Source: Stictocephala bisonia (Eukaryota > Arthropoda > Insecta > Hemiptera > Membracidae). Taken from it: a DNA stretch of 64,000 nt. Shown in pieces: positions 11,738-23,967 of this stretch. The DNA lies in contig JAQJVL010001112.1 in NCBI GenBank assembly GCA_035578905.1, forward strand, positions 62,001-126,000, in the 5' to 3' direction. The notes below the pieces were generated by a model. That model made no database searches and was not told the DNA's origin. It saw only the letters and a list, made by a program, of their open reading frames with translations. The translations under genes and the position numbers were made by a program. Position 1 is the first letter of the stretch. Each line of letters begins with the position of its first letter.

Positions 11738-12140
11738 GATATTACCCACCCATACACATACAGTGGTACTACCCACTCACTCACACATACACATATAGTG
11801 GTACTACCCACCCACCCACCCATACATATATGGTAGTATTAACCACACGCTCACCCATACACATATAGTGATATTACCCACCCATACACGTATAGTGGTA
11901 TTAACCACCCGTCCACCAACACACATACAGTGGTACTGTACTGTACAACATTACTTTTTGATCTTTATCCAAATGTACGTATCTATCACAGCTTCATGAC
12001 CATACACGTACAGTACACGATGGTCCTCCCACCCACCCATACACGTACAGTAGACAATGGTCCTCCCACCCACCCATACACGTACAGTAGACGACAGTAG
12101 ACAATGGCCCTCCCACCAGCCCATACACGTACAGTAGACG
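11738..12140. repeat. degenerate minisatellite sharing the CATACACGTACAGTGG core
   Basis: Irregular units of about 40 bp, each with CCCATACACGTACAGTGGTA or a close variant (ACATACAG, ACATATAG, ACGTATAG). The array is interrupted at about 11945-11995. The right part (12000-12140) has units containing GTACAGTAGACAATGG joined to CTCCCACCCACC. The core is in the same orientation as the 1897-2460 array and opposite to 3750-4590. Confidence 0.85.
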
Positions 12141-12969
12141 ATGTATATTTTATTTTTAACAATTTTAATTTTACTTTATTTTAATTTATCAAAAATGACG
12201 TTTTTGTATTTAACTATGGCCATGCTTTTATACTTTTTAAAATATTATTAATAACTGATTATTTGGCAATCTATTGCGACACAAATATTAGTTAAGTTGT
12301 ATTGCTCCTTTGCATTTTCCATTTTAAATTAATTACTGACCATCAGCCACTTGCAAAAACATAGGATTTTTACACAAAGAAAATTAAACCAACTTTTGAG
12401 TTTGTTCGTGTACAGGATTTACAAAAATCCTGTAAAGTTTCCCTAGTAAATCAATATAACAAAAAACACCAAAGAAATAAGTACGTTAATGTTATAAATA
12501 GTGTGTATAAACTTGAGTGCTGAAATTACCTACATTCTAAGTTTTTGTTGCAAATTTATTAAATATAAGATAGATAGGTTACAAATTTTGTATATTTATT
12601 AAAAAAAATATAACTCCATAATATAACTTATAAGTATTAAAATGTATTATGTTATTAAAGTTTCATAAGGAACATGACTATAACACATCTTAGTTAAAAC
12701 TGAATTATTTTCTTTAAATTTTTTTAATACTGAACAACTCTTGTGAATTTCAGATTTTGTATGGAAACTTAAGGATTTATATTATATTGCTTACAAATTG
12801 CTCCAAAAAACATCTTAATTAACAATAATATAACTAAATAAACACTTGGATATTTTCTTTTACGAAGTAGAGTTACTAACCCTCTGTCTGTTTTTAAAAG
12901 TAAATATTTACCTAACTAGTCTCTATGCAAAATATTTGAGTTGGTCTTTATTCCTGTAGAGTTTCCTTA

Positions 12970-13055
12970 GACGTAATCCGACGTGAATTATTGCTGGCAA
13001 TATCTCTGCGTGGATCCAGCCATGACTTCACCTGTCAGCTTGCCGCACAAACTAA
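12970..13055 (+). repeat. dispersed repeat, copy 1 (partner at 25747)
   Basis: About 85 bp that align with 25747-25830 in the same orientation. Shared blocks include TAATCCGAC, GAATTAT/AAATTAT, CAATA-CTCTGC, CAGCC, CACCTGTCA/CATCTGTCA and GCCGCA. Similarity by eye is roughly two-thirds or more. Element type unknown. Confidence 0.5.
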
Positions 13056-13269
13056 AATTTCTGGAAAGATGACATCTATTGTCTTCTACATAACATTTAT
13101 ATAACACAATAGTAATTAAATTCATATTTTCTCCTGTATTCATACCAAGAACAAAATAACGTCTTAGTGGTATTTGTCATTTATTAACTGTAGTCTCTCT
13201 AAAATTAGCTAAGAAATAGTACGAAATTTGATTAAGGAATAATAAAAATTATTTAATGTTGTCTCTTTT

Positions 13270-13297
13270 AACAATGAATTGTTTTCAATTCATTGTT
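13270..13297. repeat. 12-bp perfect hairpin
   Basis: AACAATGAATTG (13270-13281), loop TTTT, then the exact reverse complement (13286-13297). A further ATTCATTGTT follows directly. No function proposed. Confidence 0.8.
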
Positions 13298-14439
13298 TTC
13301 ATTCATTGTTTGTTGTAAACTCGAAATGTTTTAGAATATTGCTGAACGAATTTATTGTAAGCCACAACACAAGGAAAATGTTATAACAACAGCTACCAGC
13401 ATCCAGTAAATGCATATTAAAATGTAAAATTGTTTGTTCTAGATCAATGTGAACCATTGAATTCACGTTTAAATGTCTTAAACATAATTTACCTAGCTTT
13501 ATAGTTGTTATTTTAGAACACACTTTTTCAACGCCTCCATACAAACGTTCCTTCGAAACTCCGTACAACGTTTTAATATAGAATTTTAAATTTCCAAATA
13601 AAGTTTATGTCAAACACAAACAATTCTACTTATCAATAAGAACTTAAAGTACAAAAACAAAAGTATTGCTAACAGGTCTAAATTTATCAAATGTAGAGTC
13701 TTAAATATGAATGTTCTATGAAAAAACAAACAAACAAACCAGTCATGCACAAACTACATGGATATTACAAAGAGGACAACATCCAGCATTTAGTAGCAAT
13801 AGTAACCATATTTATTTTTTTATATTAGTTAGAAATATATGTCTGTGCTACTTAGGTTTAATGTTCCCTAATATTCATTGTGTCTACTTTCTGACTCATT
13901 ATCAATGACAATTCTAAAATATATTTATAAAAATAATTAATTTACTCTAATCTTACTACGTGTTCATTTTATTGAACTCAATTAGTCCCTTTCCAACCCG
14001 CCTTCATGAGTGCTCCTGATTGGCGTCACATAATTAAAGTCCAACAACACCTCTTTGTTTATATACACAGGAACGACCTTACCTATAATTTAGGATCATA
14101 AAGTACCAATGCCGAATAAACAAAATAAAAATTAAAGTGTAAATTAATGAAAGTTATAATTTGTGAGGAAACTTTCACCAGACAAATATGACTAAAAAAT
14201 AATTAACCACACTTCCATTTTTCACATACAAGACTTTACTCAAGAATAAAAAATACTTTCACCAATATATTATTTTTTCTAACCAAAACATTTGTTTTAA
14301 TACATTTAAATCATTTGAACTAAACCTAACATTCTCGCACCAAATTTTCAACAAAACTTATACATTGTAAAAATATTCTTATTCATATTTTGACCATCAA
14401 GATAACGTTTGATAACCATTTCTTTAGCAGTTGATTACT

Positions 14440-15780
14440 CCTAGACTGTTCTTGATGGCCATTTTTCTGAAGGTAAGTAAAGCCATTCTGGTCGCTCCCA
14501 CCATATCGATTCAACAAGTTTCTTCCCAAGACATCGTCTTAATGGGAGGTCTGCCAGATTCATTTTACCTGGAACGTGGTGCCATTGATCCAATTCAGTA
14601 CATAGCGAATTTCTTCGATAACACCCTCACTAACCCACTATTTTATTACCGTATCGTAATCTTCCAGACATCCGTAATTTTGTAACCACTTAAAAGTGGA
14701 TACAAGACGTTTACTTGCAAGTTCAAAGTTGCTTGGCAATACAGCATGAACCTTTTCTAAAGAAAATGTAACTTATATCTACCATCTTGATTTATAATAA
14801 CTGTATCTTAAAATACTGATTAATTTTGAGATGATGCTGACCTTTAGTTCCAATTACTGTTGGATCATCAATACCAATTAGATATAATCTCCATAGATCA
14901 GAAAAATGCATGCTGTTTACTAACGTGATAGTCACAAGCATTCTTGGCCTTTGAATTGTATTATGTTGCAGTTAATTTTGCCTGAAATTTTCAACCAAAA
15001 CACAGTTCCGATTCCCACAAGATTGGTAAACATTTTATAGTACCTGTAAACAATGATGCAGTATACTCTGCTCCTATCAACAAATCTATAATAAATATAA
15101 CATTTTAAAATCATTCTACTAACAACATAATTCAAAATGAATGACCTTTGAGCAGTAATATCAAATACAGCACGAACAGTACAAACTTTTACATTGCTTT
15201 CTCTTAAATTAAGTTGAATGGTAGTTAAGACAGCACTTGAATCACAGGTAAGACCTGTGTTTACACACACTAAGTTAGTTGGGGGTGTTTCATTGGTGAT
15301 ATTCTCCAATGTCCTATTAGAAATTACAGGTCATTTCTAAATGTCTCTATACAATACCTATTTATAGAGAAGTTAGAATCTACTATCACAGCATGTTTAA
15401 GATCACATATAGGGCAGTAGGACTTTGGACAGTTTTTAGATATGTGATATCTTTTAAGACAGAGATAACAGCATCTAGAGTCCTTGACACATTGCAGTTT
15501 CTGTTACTGCAGGTCTGTAGGTGTCTGAGAAGGGACCTTACTTAGCTCTCTATTACTAACCATTAACCTTTCCTTAGTTACCGTAGGGAGTCCAAATTGT
15601 GTAACTGCTAAAGAAATCCTTTGTTCATTTTGAACGTATTTCGTAATAAACTCTCGAAAATTTAACAAGCCTTTGATCTGCATCTTTGACTTTATCAGAA
15701 ATACAACTCCTATCCCAAGTACGTAAGAATTCTTCTGGCATACATGGTTCTAATATAGGGCATGAAATAGCTGCTCATAT
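14440..15780 (-). pseudogene. BEL/Pao LTR-retrotransposon remnant (gag, protease, pre-integrase linker)
   Basis: Read on minus, the order is as follows. A gag C-terminal segment around 15760-15670 contains EPCMPEEFLRTWDRS. Zinc-knuckle motifs around 15480-15390 read CYLCLKRYHISKNC (CX2CX4HX4C) followed by a second CPIC-DLKH motif. A protease-like stretch around 15250-15130 reads VLTTIQLNL then VRAVFD, where BEL/Pao elements normally have a DSGS-type active site. Finally the conserved region before the integrase lies around 14590-14450, with WHHVPGKMNLADLP and WWERPEWL. The whole reverse transcriptase/RNase H body is absent between the last two pieces and frames are broken, so this is an internally deleted relic. 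No LTR was recognised. Confidence 0.75.
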
Positions 15781-18102
15781 TCCCATTAGTGATGCCTAGG
15801 ATTTCTATAAATCATTATATTTTGTCATACATATCAATGAGGGAAAACTTAGTTGAATTGTGGTTACTTATAACCATACCTAACAAATCACAAACATACA
15901 ATTCAATCAACAGACCCTCACATCAACATGCGTATATCGTAATAGATTGGACACACCTAAATACAATGTTAATAGTCTTTCCACACATTCAAACACTAAT
16001 TACGTTTTGAAAGAATAATATGCACTTTATTTTTATCCCAATGAGTTTATACTTATACACAATTATATTTTTAAATACATTGATATATCACGCTAATTGA
16101 TAACACTTTATGATTTATGGACCAAATAAGGCCGTATCTTATAAGGTAACTTAACGTCAAGCACCTAATTTAGATTAAGTAATGGTTTGAAAAAGGCCAA
16201 AAAGTGTTTATCAATATTATTATAAGATATATAAAGGAAATCAAATATACTAAAAATGAAATCCACTACAAGGTCACTACCTCAGAAAATGGATGTTGTA
16301 CTGTTGAAGTTTGTACTTTAATGATTCTTTTTAACCCACTTATTACTTGAAATTTTCGTTTTTGTAAACACGACATAAACCTGACGGAAGAAGGAATTCT
16401 GTGGTTCACTAATTTAGAATGCAATGATACTCATTTCAAAGTCATTGTCACAATTTATTGAAGAGATACTTTTTTTAGTGAAATGTATTGTTCTTATTTT
16501 GGAGTTTAATTGAAAATGGGTATTTTTTACATTACGTAATTTATGAAATCTTATCTATCATCTTCAAACTTGTATCACAGACATTTACCAAATAAAGTAC
16601 CTATTAATTTTAAAATTCCTCATTCTTGTTTTATTACTTAATTATGCCTTATTATTGTAGTTATATTTATAGATACATTATATTAATATGCAATTAAAAC
16701 CCAACAACTATCAATTAATTATTTTAAATTGAATAAAGGAAAACTGTTTTAAATGATATGGCAAATTACGTTGAGAATAAAAATATCGTATCGTATTTGT
16801 GTTCAAGGTATCATTTTGAAATATTTGACACATATTATTATTAGGCTGTTTAACATTTCCTTTAGTAGCAGTATTCAATGTCATATACGATTGGCTATTA
16901 TTACATTACTACCAAATTAGTAAATAAGGATCACGTCATATGACTATTGCAATATGTATATAGATAAAACAAATTATATCCAAACCCCTATAACATCGTT
17001 GATCAAGAGATAGAATGATATGGATTTATAAAAGTATAGTAAACAATAGTGGGCCATGTTTGTAGGGATTCGTGTGTTGTAAACAGCTGGGCAGTCGCGT
17101 TAAACCTACGTGAAATATGTCAGTACATACATTTTTATAAGGAAGGGCACGCAATATAGCATGACCACTGCATGTCAAGCCACAGCTTCACCCCACTGGG
17201 TAGGACCTAACAGAAACTAATGTCATTGCCTGGTGTAATACAGTTTCATCTTTTCATTTACACTACGTTAGAACTGACGGAAACATGGCGAGTTTTGGGG
17301 AGAAGACACTTAGGATACTCTTAGGAAGTGTTTTTTAACAACTACAAATTTAAAAATAATTTCAGACCAAGTTTTAGCATTTCACTGATACTGTTGGTTC
17401 TCTTCTGTTGGTCTGTGAAAGAGCAGATTAGAATAAACTGCATTAACAATATACTTCATTTTATGCTGTATATGCTTGGTGGAATTCCTTTGGTTGTAAA
17501 TAGAAAGTCATTGTTCCGTACTTAGTATAAGTTATTGTACATATAGTTAGTTGTAATTCATAATTCAGTAATTTAATAGTTTGTTCCTCTTATTTGTATT
17601 TATAATCTCTTAAGCATAAATTGTTATTCACATACTCATAACATATTCACATGTTATTATATTGAAATCTAAATAATTTTACTGGCCTCTATGCACATGC
17701 ACTTGCCAAAAGTCAAATATCAGGTTAGATTGTCTAACGCTTGTATCCGGTGGTGTGAACCCCGTCAACACGCTTCACCCCTATACCTAAAATTAACTTC
17801 CCAGTTGAACTCATGGTGCGATACAGTACGGTTCGCTCGGCGTCGTGCTTGCCGTGACCTCTCTTATTGAATATTATAATTGAAAAATGAATATTCAATA
17901 AATATTCATTGACACATTACATACAGAAAAAAAAGAATCTTCATCATTGCTTCACACCTCTCTTTTGGGTTTCATTAGTCAGTGATCGTGTTTTCTCGTC
18001 TCTCAATCTCTCTACTCTCAAGCTACTCCGCTTTTAATTAATTCAAAGTGAACTCTAAAAGTGTTGTGATGTGCTCAAAACTGACCGCTGGACAACATCG
18101 AC
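15781..18102. other. non-coding; possible transcribed leader at right end
   Basis: Mostly AT-rich and unrecognised. From about 17700 to 18102 the sequence becomes more balanced in composition, with CT-rich tracts (TCTCTCAATCTCTCTACTCTC) and a GTCAGTGATC string near 17980 that resembles an arthropod initiator. This is the left flank of the hAT insertion. Confidence 0.4.
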
Positions 18103-18110
18103 ACCCCAGG
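18103..18110. repeat. 8-bp target site duplication, left copy
   Basis: ACCCCAGG immediately precedes the left terminal repeat, and is repeated exactly at 23291-23298 after the right end. An 8-bp duplication is the hallmark of hAT integration. Confidence 0.92.
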
Positions 18111-18123
18111 CAGGGCCGGATTT
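18111..18123 (+). repeat. hAT left terminal inverted repeat
   Basis: CAGGGCCGGATTT; pairs with the right end with one mismatch (CAGCGCC at the right end when read inward). Confidence 0.9.
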
Positions 18124-18693
18124 AAGCACAGGCGACATAGGCGCGCGCCTAGGGGCCCGCGCCACAAAGGGGCCCGCACCACAACTTTACTCTTAAACAA
18201 CTTTCATTACAAAAATTATATTACTGGTCATGTTCTATTATCTACATACAAAAGACATGGCCTTGGTTGTAAATGTACAGAACAAGTGAATGTGTAAGTG
18301 CACTGATGGTGACATTTTGAGAAAAGCGGTTGGAGTTAATTTGAACACAGAGAAAGTAGTATTTTTCTGCGGTTTAAAGCATCTCACGCCGATATGAACA
18401 GTGGGCAGCGACCGTTTGCCGCGCCCACGTGTGGCGAGTTAGCGAACTAGGGTTCGTGTTGGTACTTGTCTGTGACTTCCCCTCCCACCACTAATATCTT
18501 GTCATCTGTCTTAACAAGACACATAGCGTTAGCAGCGTAGTGCTACATTACTACTCCTCACACTAATGATTACTTGTGTTAAGTTGGTGCAAACTAGTTA
18601 TTAAGTCTGTTTCTGTGATTGTCAAATGTGTGCTCAGTGAGTTTGTCCAGAGAAGGCTATAGCGGGATTATTTAAATAAATAACATTACAAAG

Positions 18694-19219
18694 GTAAGTC
18701 ATATTTTATAATATGTATAGCTCAGTTTAGAATTTGTTATAAATTCAACAACTTCATGTATACGTTTATTTTCCAATAATGTCAAAACAAATTTAAACAA
18801 GTTAATTGGGGTTTCAAAAAATTTTAAAATTATATCTTCATTAATCGCGGATTGGCCTACGGCCCACTCTGCACACTGCACCAATAGAATTATTAATAGA
18901 ATATTTGATTATCTTCTCCGTGGGCCTACCATTAATTGTTAATTAATATATTTTACTTATATTAAAGGTGACTAGACGTCCCGTTTTAGAGGGTCTCGAC
19001 CAAATTCTTGGGACGCCAACTTGTCCCGTTTTCGCGGCAGTATTTTAAACCTAGTTGGTGTTTTGTATTTATTTACAGTATTAAACACATGCAGATTTAT
19101 TTTCAACTTTAAAACTCACAAAATATTATCCTAAAAAACTCATTATATTTACATACCTTTTTAACTGAATGCTTCTCATTTACGAGATACATGCGAATGC
19201 AAGTATTTTTTCTTTTCAG
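18694..19219 (+). other. predicted 5'-UTR intron of the hAT transposase gene
   Basis: A strong donor AAAG|GTAAGT lies at 18693/18694 and a pyrimidine-rich acceptor TTTTCTTTTCAG ends at 19219, thirteen bases before the predicted start codon. The upstream exon would be non-coding and start somewhere between about 18200 and 18690. Inference from splice signals only. Confidence 0.6.
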
Positions 19220-19231
19220 CAAGATTCTACT

Positions 19232-22200
19232 ATGGACCGTCATAAAACACAAAATAATCGCCATAAAACGAAAGAGGTTTTCAAAAGCGGCAGTGCAAAA
19301 CGGAAGATTGCTAAAGAAAAGGAGAAAAAGAATGCAGAGGTCCTAGTCAAATCACGTCGCATGACTGATTTTATAAAAAATGTCCATGCAACACCATCAA
19401 CGTCTGTTTCTGAAGCAGCAAAAAACAACGACATCGTGATTGACGACGTAGATGTGCCAATTACCAATGGGAATACCCGACAGCTCGGAAATCAAACGGA
19501 TGCCGAAAAAGAAGCAGAGGTGGGTTATTTAACATGTTTTTGTACTTTGGAATTGTAGAAGCAATATTTTTCTAAGTGGTGGCAGAGCAAGGATCTAGTA
19601 ATCAAGTGCGGCCACAGCTGAAATCTGCGTCGAAGTACTACAGCCACCCCCTCCCTTGAATAGAATTAAATAAATAAACTTGGAGGGAAGATTTCAACAG
19701 ATATTTTTGTGTTCATTGTCAGTAGAAATAGTCGAACTGTTGGCTACAAACCACGAATGAATTCTCCGCGTAAAATTTTGAGTTGCACTATTACAAATTA
19801 ATTAGTACATTCTTTCACACGGCGGCATATCACGGCTACATTTTTGAACTTTAAAAAATAAATTGGGTGTCATATTAAACATTTTAACTGATTTCTTATT
19901 AACGAAATTATTAGGTGTTTTCGCTGGGAAACTTTGACAATTGACCACATGTTTGATTAATTAATAAATCCAAAAAAAATTTAAATCCAAGTTAGTAGTA
20001 AATTTATTTATTTTGCCATTGGTAAAAAAAGATTTGTTGCCTACATTTAAAAATAAGCTCAGTATCAACCGCACGGAGGGGTTTGTTTTGCACATTTAGT
20101 GTGGATTTAATATCCTTTTAAATAGCTAACACGTTTTACAACCCTCAAATTAAGTTTGAAATCCAGCCTTAAATATTTGCAAACTGTCAGTTTGGAAGTT
20201 GTTTGAAAATCTCATACATTTTTGTCATATGATTTTTTTAAAATGATTTTGATAGGTTTTGGATACCGAGGATTACACATCAATACAGTCAGAAGCTCAG
20301 TACTTTTAACATATTATGTTAAATTTTATGCAGTAGTGTTTTTTATTTTATTTTATTTTTTTTGTAAATTATATGGAACATTTATTTGAATATTTTAGTA
20401 ATTTTGTAATAGACTACATTTTTTCTTTTCTTTTTTTTGACAATAGTCTGACTGTAATTGGTTACTTCCAGGTTCCAAAAACGCCTGAGGAGGTGCCCAG
20501 AGCCCTCGTAGATTCTGCTCAATTTGATCCTGCGCCTGCTCCGAAAATAAGTTGTTTGTCAAACACTGACATTGGACAGTGGCCGGAAGCGCTTACACAA
20601 AGTGACATCGACCGTTGTGTTACAATGGGCACCGGATTGCTTCAAAATTGTGACGAGGATCTATTTGAACGCAAGTCTGTCAAACAGTCCGATATGGGCA
20701 AGGGATGCGAGAAGGGTTTTGTAAGGAAATGTCACAAAAATATGTTTATACGAAAAACCCGAAATGGTGAAACCATTAAACGCTCTTGGCTATGCTTTTC
20801 TCCCAGCGATGGCCACGTTTACTGTTATGTCTGCAAACTGTTCTCCCCGGTACGCTCTTTATTAACTCATGGTGGATATAGTGATTGGAAAAATGCTTCA
20901 GCACGCCTAATTGAGCATGAAACATCTAAACTTCATTTAAATGCTGTTATTGATTATGCAGGACGTACCAAAAGACTAGGTCAAATAGATAAAGAGCTTA
21001 CCCATCAAGCGGAAAAAGTAGAAAAGTACTGGCGGGAGGTCCTAAAGAGATTGATAAGTGTTATAGTGTTTTTAAGTGAAAGAGGTTTGGCGTTTCGAGG
21101 AGAGAATGAAACCCTTGGATCACCACGAAATGGCAACTACCTGGGGATTTTAGAGCTCCTAGCACAACATGATGAATTTTTAAGAGGCCACCTTGAAACT
21201 CATGGAAACCGCGGAAGTGGTCACACCAACTACTTATCTTCTACAATATGTGAGGAAGTTGTAAATATAATAGGGAAACAAGTGTCCGATGAGATCTTAT
21301 TTCGAATCAAAAAGTGTAAATATTTTTCAATATCTCTAGATTCAACGCCCGATGAAGGTCATGTTGACCAACTCAGCTTGGTTTTTAGGTACTTGGAAGA
21401 TTTCACACCTGTTGAAAGATTTTTGACATTTATGCCTAATCAAGGACACAAAGCAAACGACATGTTTAATGGACTATGTACCTTTTTGAAAGAAAATGAT
21501 CTGGACATAAAAAACTGTCGTGGTCAGTCTTATGACAATGCCTCTGCCATGAGTGGAAAGTATAACGGGTTGCAAGCACTCGTTTTAGAAGAAAACAGTT
21601 TGGCAGTATGGATACCTTGTGCTGGACATTCATTGAATTTGGTATTACAAGCTGCAGCTGGTTATTGTCCTAATGCTGTAAGCTTTTTCAATTTTTTGGA
21701 AGAGATATTTGTATATTTCACTGCCTCAACCAACAGATACAAGATTCTAACTGAATGCTTGAAACGAGCAGAAACTGAAAAAAATGTTCTTGTGCCAAAA
21801 AGGACAACAACAACACGATGGTCATGCCGAGCCGATGCCACCAAAGCTCTTTTGCGTGGATATCAAGAAATAAAGCAGGCACTGGTGAAAATTTCAGAAG
21901 ACACAGAGGATTCTGGAATATCAAGGGTGGCTGCTTTGGGTTTGCTTCGAAAAATGAACAAGTTGGAGACAGGTTTGTATGCCATTTTCTGGGACGATGT
22001 TTTGGGCCAAGTTAACAAAACTAGTGAATCTCTACAAAACCCTAGAATTGACGTGAATACAGCTGCATCAATGTTGAAATCTTTGAGAAGATTGATTCGA
22101 TCCAAACGGGAATGTTTCAAGGAGTATGAACAGAAAGCCATAAAATTAACTGATTGTCTAGAGTATGAAGTTGAGTCTAAACGTAAAAGGAAACCCAATG

Positions 22201-22835
22201 TACGTTTAGCTCCTCTTGACTGTGTACAAGCTCCGGGGGTTGACCTAGCTCCATCTGATACATTCCGGACCCAAAGCTTCATTACCGTCATAGACGAACT
22301 TGAGGGTGCGTTGACAAAGAGGCTTCAAGCATACGAACTTATCGACGCGAGGTTTGGATTCCTTAACAGATTGGATACGCTATCTAACGATGAGATGTTA
22401 TTATCAAGCAAATTGTTAGTAGAATGCTACAACGAAGATCTAGAAGAAGAATTGGGAAACGAAGTGTTACAATTCAAGAATTTTTCCACCCAGTTTCAAA
22501 ATGAATATGAAAAATGTGAAAAGCCCATTAGTAAAGAAAGGTGGATGTATCGACTTATTTTAGAAAATAATGTAAAAGATTGCTTTCCTAATGTAGAAGT
22601 GGCATTAAGAATGTATCTGTCATTGATGGTGACTAATTGCTCTGCCGAAAGATCGTTCTCTAAGCTAAAGCTGATCAAAAACAGACTCCGAACCTCAATG
22701 TCAGAAGACAGGCTAAACGTTTTGGCTTTGCTTAGCTTAGAACATGACATTCTGAGACAAGTCAAATATGAGAACGTCATTAATGTCTTCATTGCGGAGA
22801 AGCTTAGACGGAAACCAATCAGCAAGAGTGACTGA
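19232..22835 (+). CDS. hAT transposase with TTF zinc finger and DUF4371, spliced, intact
   Basis: Two coding exons, 19232-19519 (96 codons, ending GAG|GTGGGT) and 20472-22835 (after TTACTTCCAG), join in phase 0 to give 883 residues. The first exon is a short basic, Lys-rich leader. A TTF-type zinc finger follows at about 181-259, with C204, C214, C217, H245 and H251. Then comes a DUF4371/RNase H-like core with SISLDSTPDEG (first acidic residue), GQSYDNASAMSGKYNG and RWSCRADA. The C-terminal hAT dimerisation region contains NCSAERSFSKLKLIKNRLR, where the conserved Glu sits. The family includes transposases and domesticated ZMYM1/THAP12-like proteins; here the termini show it is an element gene. 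Role: binds the ends in the nucleus and catalyses cut-and-paste transposition. Confidence 0.9.
19520..20471 (+). other. intron of the hAT transposase gene
   Basis: Donor GAG|GTGGGTTATT and acceptor TTGGTTACTTCCAG|GTTCC keep phase 0 and join the basic leader to the zinc-finger exon. The interior is AT-rich, with stops in the reading frame shortly after the donor. Reading directly through from an upstream ATG at 20373 would add a hydrophobic, unlikely leader. Confidence 0.75.
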
Positions 22836-23277
22836 AATGAACATTATTTACTTTACATTTTATTTATGACTTAATATCTATTCATATAAGTACTTAATAT
22901 TGATTGTAATTTTCTTGTTGCCGTACTAATGTACATTAAATTATTCAAAAGTTGAATTTATTTCTACTTCTATCTATATCTATTCCTGTCTTTTTTTTTA
23001 ATAACCTTAGGTAAAACAGTATTAAAGTTTTCTAATATCTTGAATTATCTCATGCATTTGGGTTCAAACATTGTATAATAAATGATGAAGCATTAATTTT
23101 CAGACCAGACAATACAGGATATATAACGCAAATGTATCTATAAAGTGACTGTTTGCACGCAGTTTTTCAAATTTTCCCAGAGGGAGGGACCTCGGATCCC
23201 CTTTATATGAGGAGTATCCCCCAAACCGTGACCACAGGGCCCGCACCACAGGTGGAGCCTAGGGGTCTGAATTGTCA

Positions 23278-23290
23278 AAATCCGGCGCTG
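23278..23290 (-). repeat. hAT right terminal inverted repeat
   Basis: AAATCCGGCGCTG, the inverted match of 18111-18123 with one substitution. Confidence 0.9.
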
Positions 23291-23298
23291 ACCCCAGG
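23291..23298. repeat. 8-bp target site duplication, right copy
   Basis: ACCCCAGG, identical to 18103-18110. Confidence 0.92.
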
Positions 23299-23803
23299 CC
23301 TGGTTGATCCATCTCTACGGTCATCTCAACTCTTCTTCATCTCAACTTCTTCGCTCCAAGATATGTACTATCTCCTCTAAAAGGTACATTTGGTTCTTTT
23401 TCATTACTTTCTACTTATAAAACGCATCTCCCTGTGATCGTTCGTGGTAACGTCTTTTGTAGTATTTCCTATACTAACGTGGATGTTAGTTGGTCCTCCG
23501 AAAAGGCAATAAGCTTTAAAAATCTCTCAAATCACCCTCAATACTAAATAGTCATTTTTTAATAAATTCCACAAATTTTAATTTTTATCAAGAGCACTTT
23601 CACCGGTTAAGGCATCTTCAGTTGTAATACAGTATAAACAGAAAACATATGTGAATAAAAATAACAAAAAAATCACATGTAAAACATCAAATACTAGTTA
23701 AATTAAATTTAAGCGGCTAAGTTTGATAAGAATTATTATGAATTAAAATAGGGTTTGGAGTTTTCAATTTTCGATGATATTTCTTCTTTAATTAAGGTAA
23801 AAA
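23299..23803. other. continuation of the hAT target sequence
   Basis: Right flank of the hAT insertion. The first 90 bases continue the CT-rich style of the left flank (CATCTCAACTCTTCTTCATC) and end at CTAAAAG|GTACAT near 23382, a possible splice donor. The rest is AT-rich and unrecognised. Confidence 0.35.
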
Positions 23804-23805
23804 TA

Positions 23806-23832
23806 CGAGGGGTATCCAAAAAGTAAGTTTCC
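23806..23832 (+). repeat. mariner left terminal inverted repeat (27 bp)
   Basis: Begins CGAGGGGTATCC and ends AAGTTTCC. It is the exact inverse of 25108-25134. Confidence 0.96.
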
Positions 23833-23967
23833 CTGTCCTGTAAAAAGACGCGTGCGTAACACAGCGTGCAGCTGTGGGCGGGGATATTTAGCGCGGTTCG
23901 GTTGGCAACAGGTGCGCCGATCACTGGTGCATTGTCACGCTGCTCAGTCAGGTGCTGCCCAAACATT

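Larger units (their letters stand above)
12141..14439. other. non-coding; weak repeat and hairpin only
   Basis: No supported gene. It contains a diverged dispersed repeat at 12970-13055 and a 12-bp hairpin at 13270-13297. An 89-codon open frame on minus (13299-13568) shows no domain I recognise. Confidence 0.45.
18111..23290 (+). mobile_element. complete hAT-superfamily DNA transposon (ZMYM1/DUF4371-type)
   Basis: 5180-bp element. Left terminal repeat CAGGGCCGGATTT at 18111-18123; right end AAATCCGGCGCTG at 23278-23290, inverted with one mismatch in 13. Exact 8-bp target duplications ACCCCAGG flank both ends. GC-rich subterminal DNA carries GGGGCCCGC at the left and GGGCCCGC near the right. 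Inside is a two-intron gene for a full-length transposase with no visible damage. The intact duplications, termini and open frame suggest a recent, possibly autonomous copy. Confidence 0.93.

Noticed and set aside
13299..13568. 89-codon minus-strand open frame
   Set aside because: No recognisable domain. It could be a far-decayed piece of the BEL/Pao element but there is no motif to support that.
15789..16010. 73-codon open frame after the BEL/Pao relic
   Set aside because: Opposite strand to the relic, no domain, chance in AT-rich DNA.
20373..20471. Upstream ATG of the large hAT exon as the true start
   Set aside because: It encodes a hydrophobic leader atypical of this family. The splice acceptor at 20471 and the phase-0 upstream exon give the expected basic N-terminus.
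23866..23967. Longer mariner transposase start upstream of 23968
   Set aside because: The upstream frame starts only at a GTG. The ATG at 23968 gives the usual mariner N-terminus and length.
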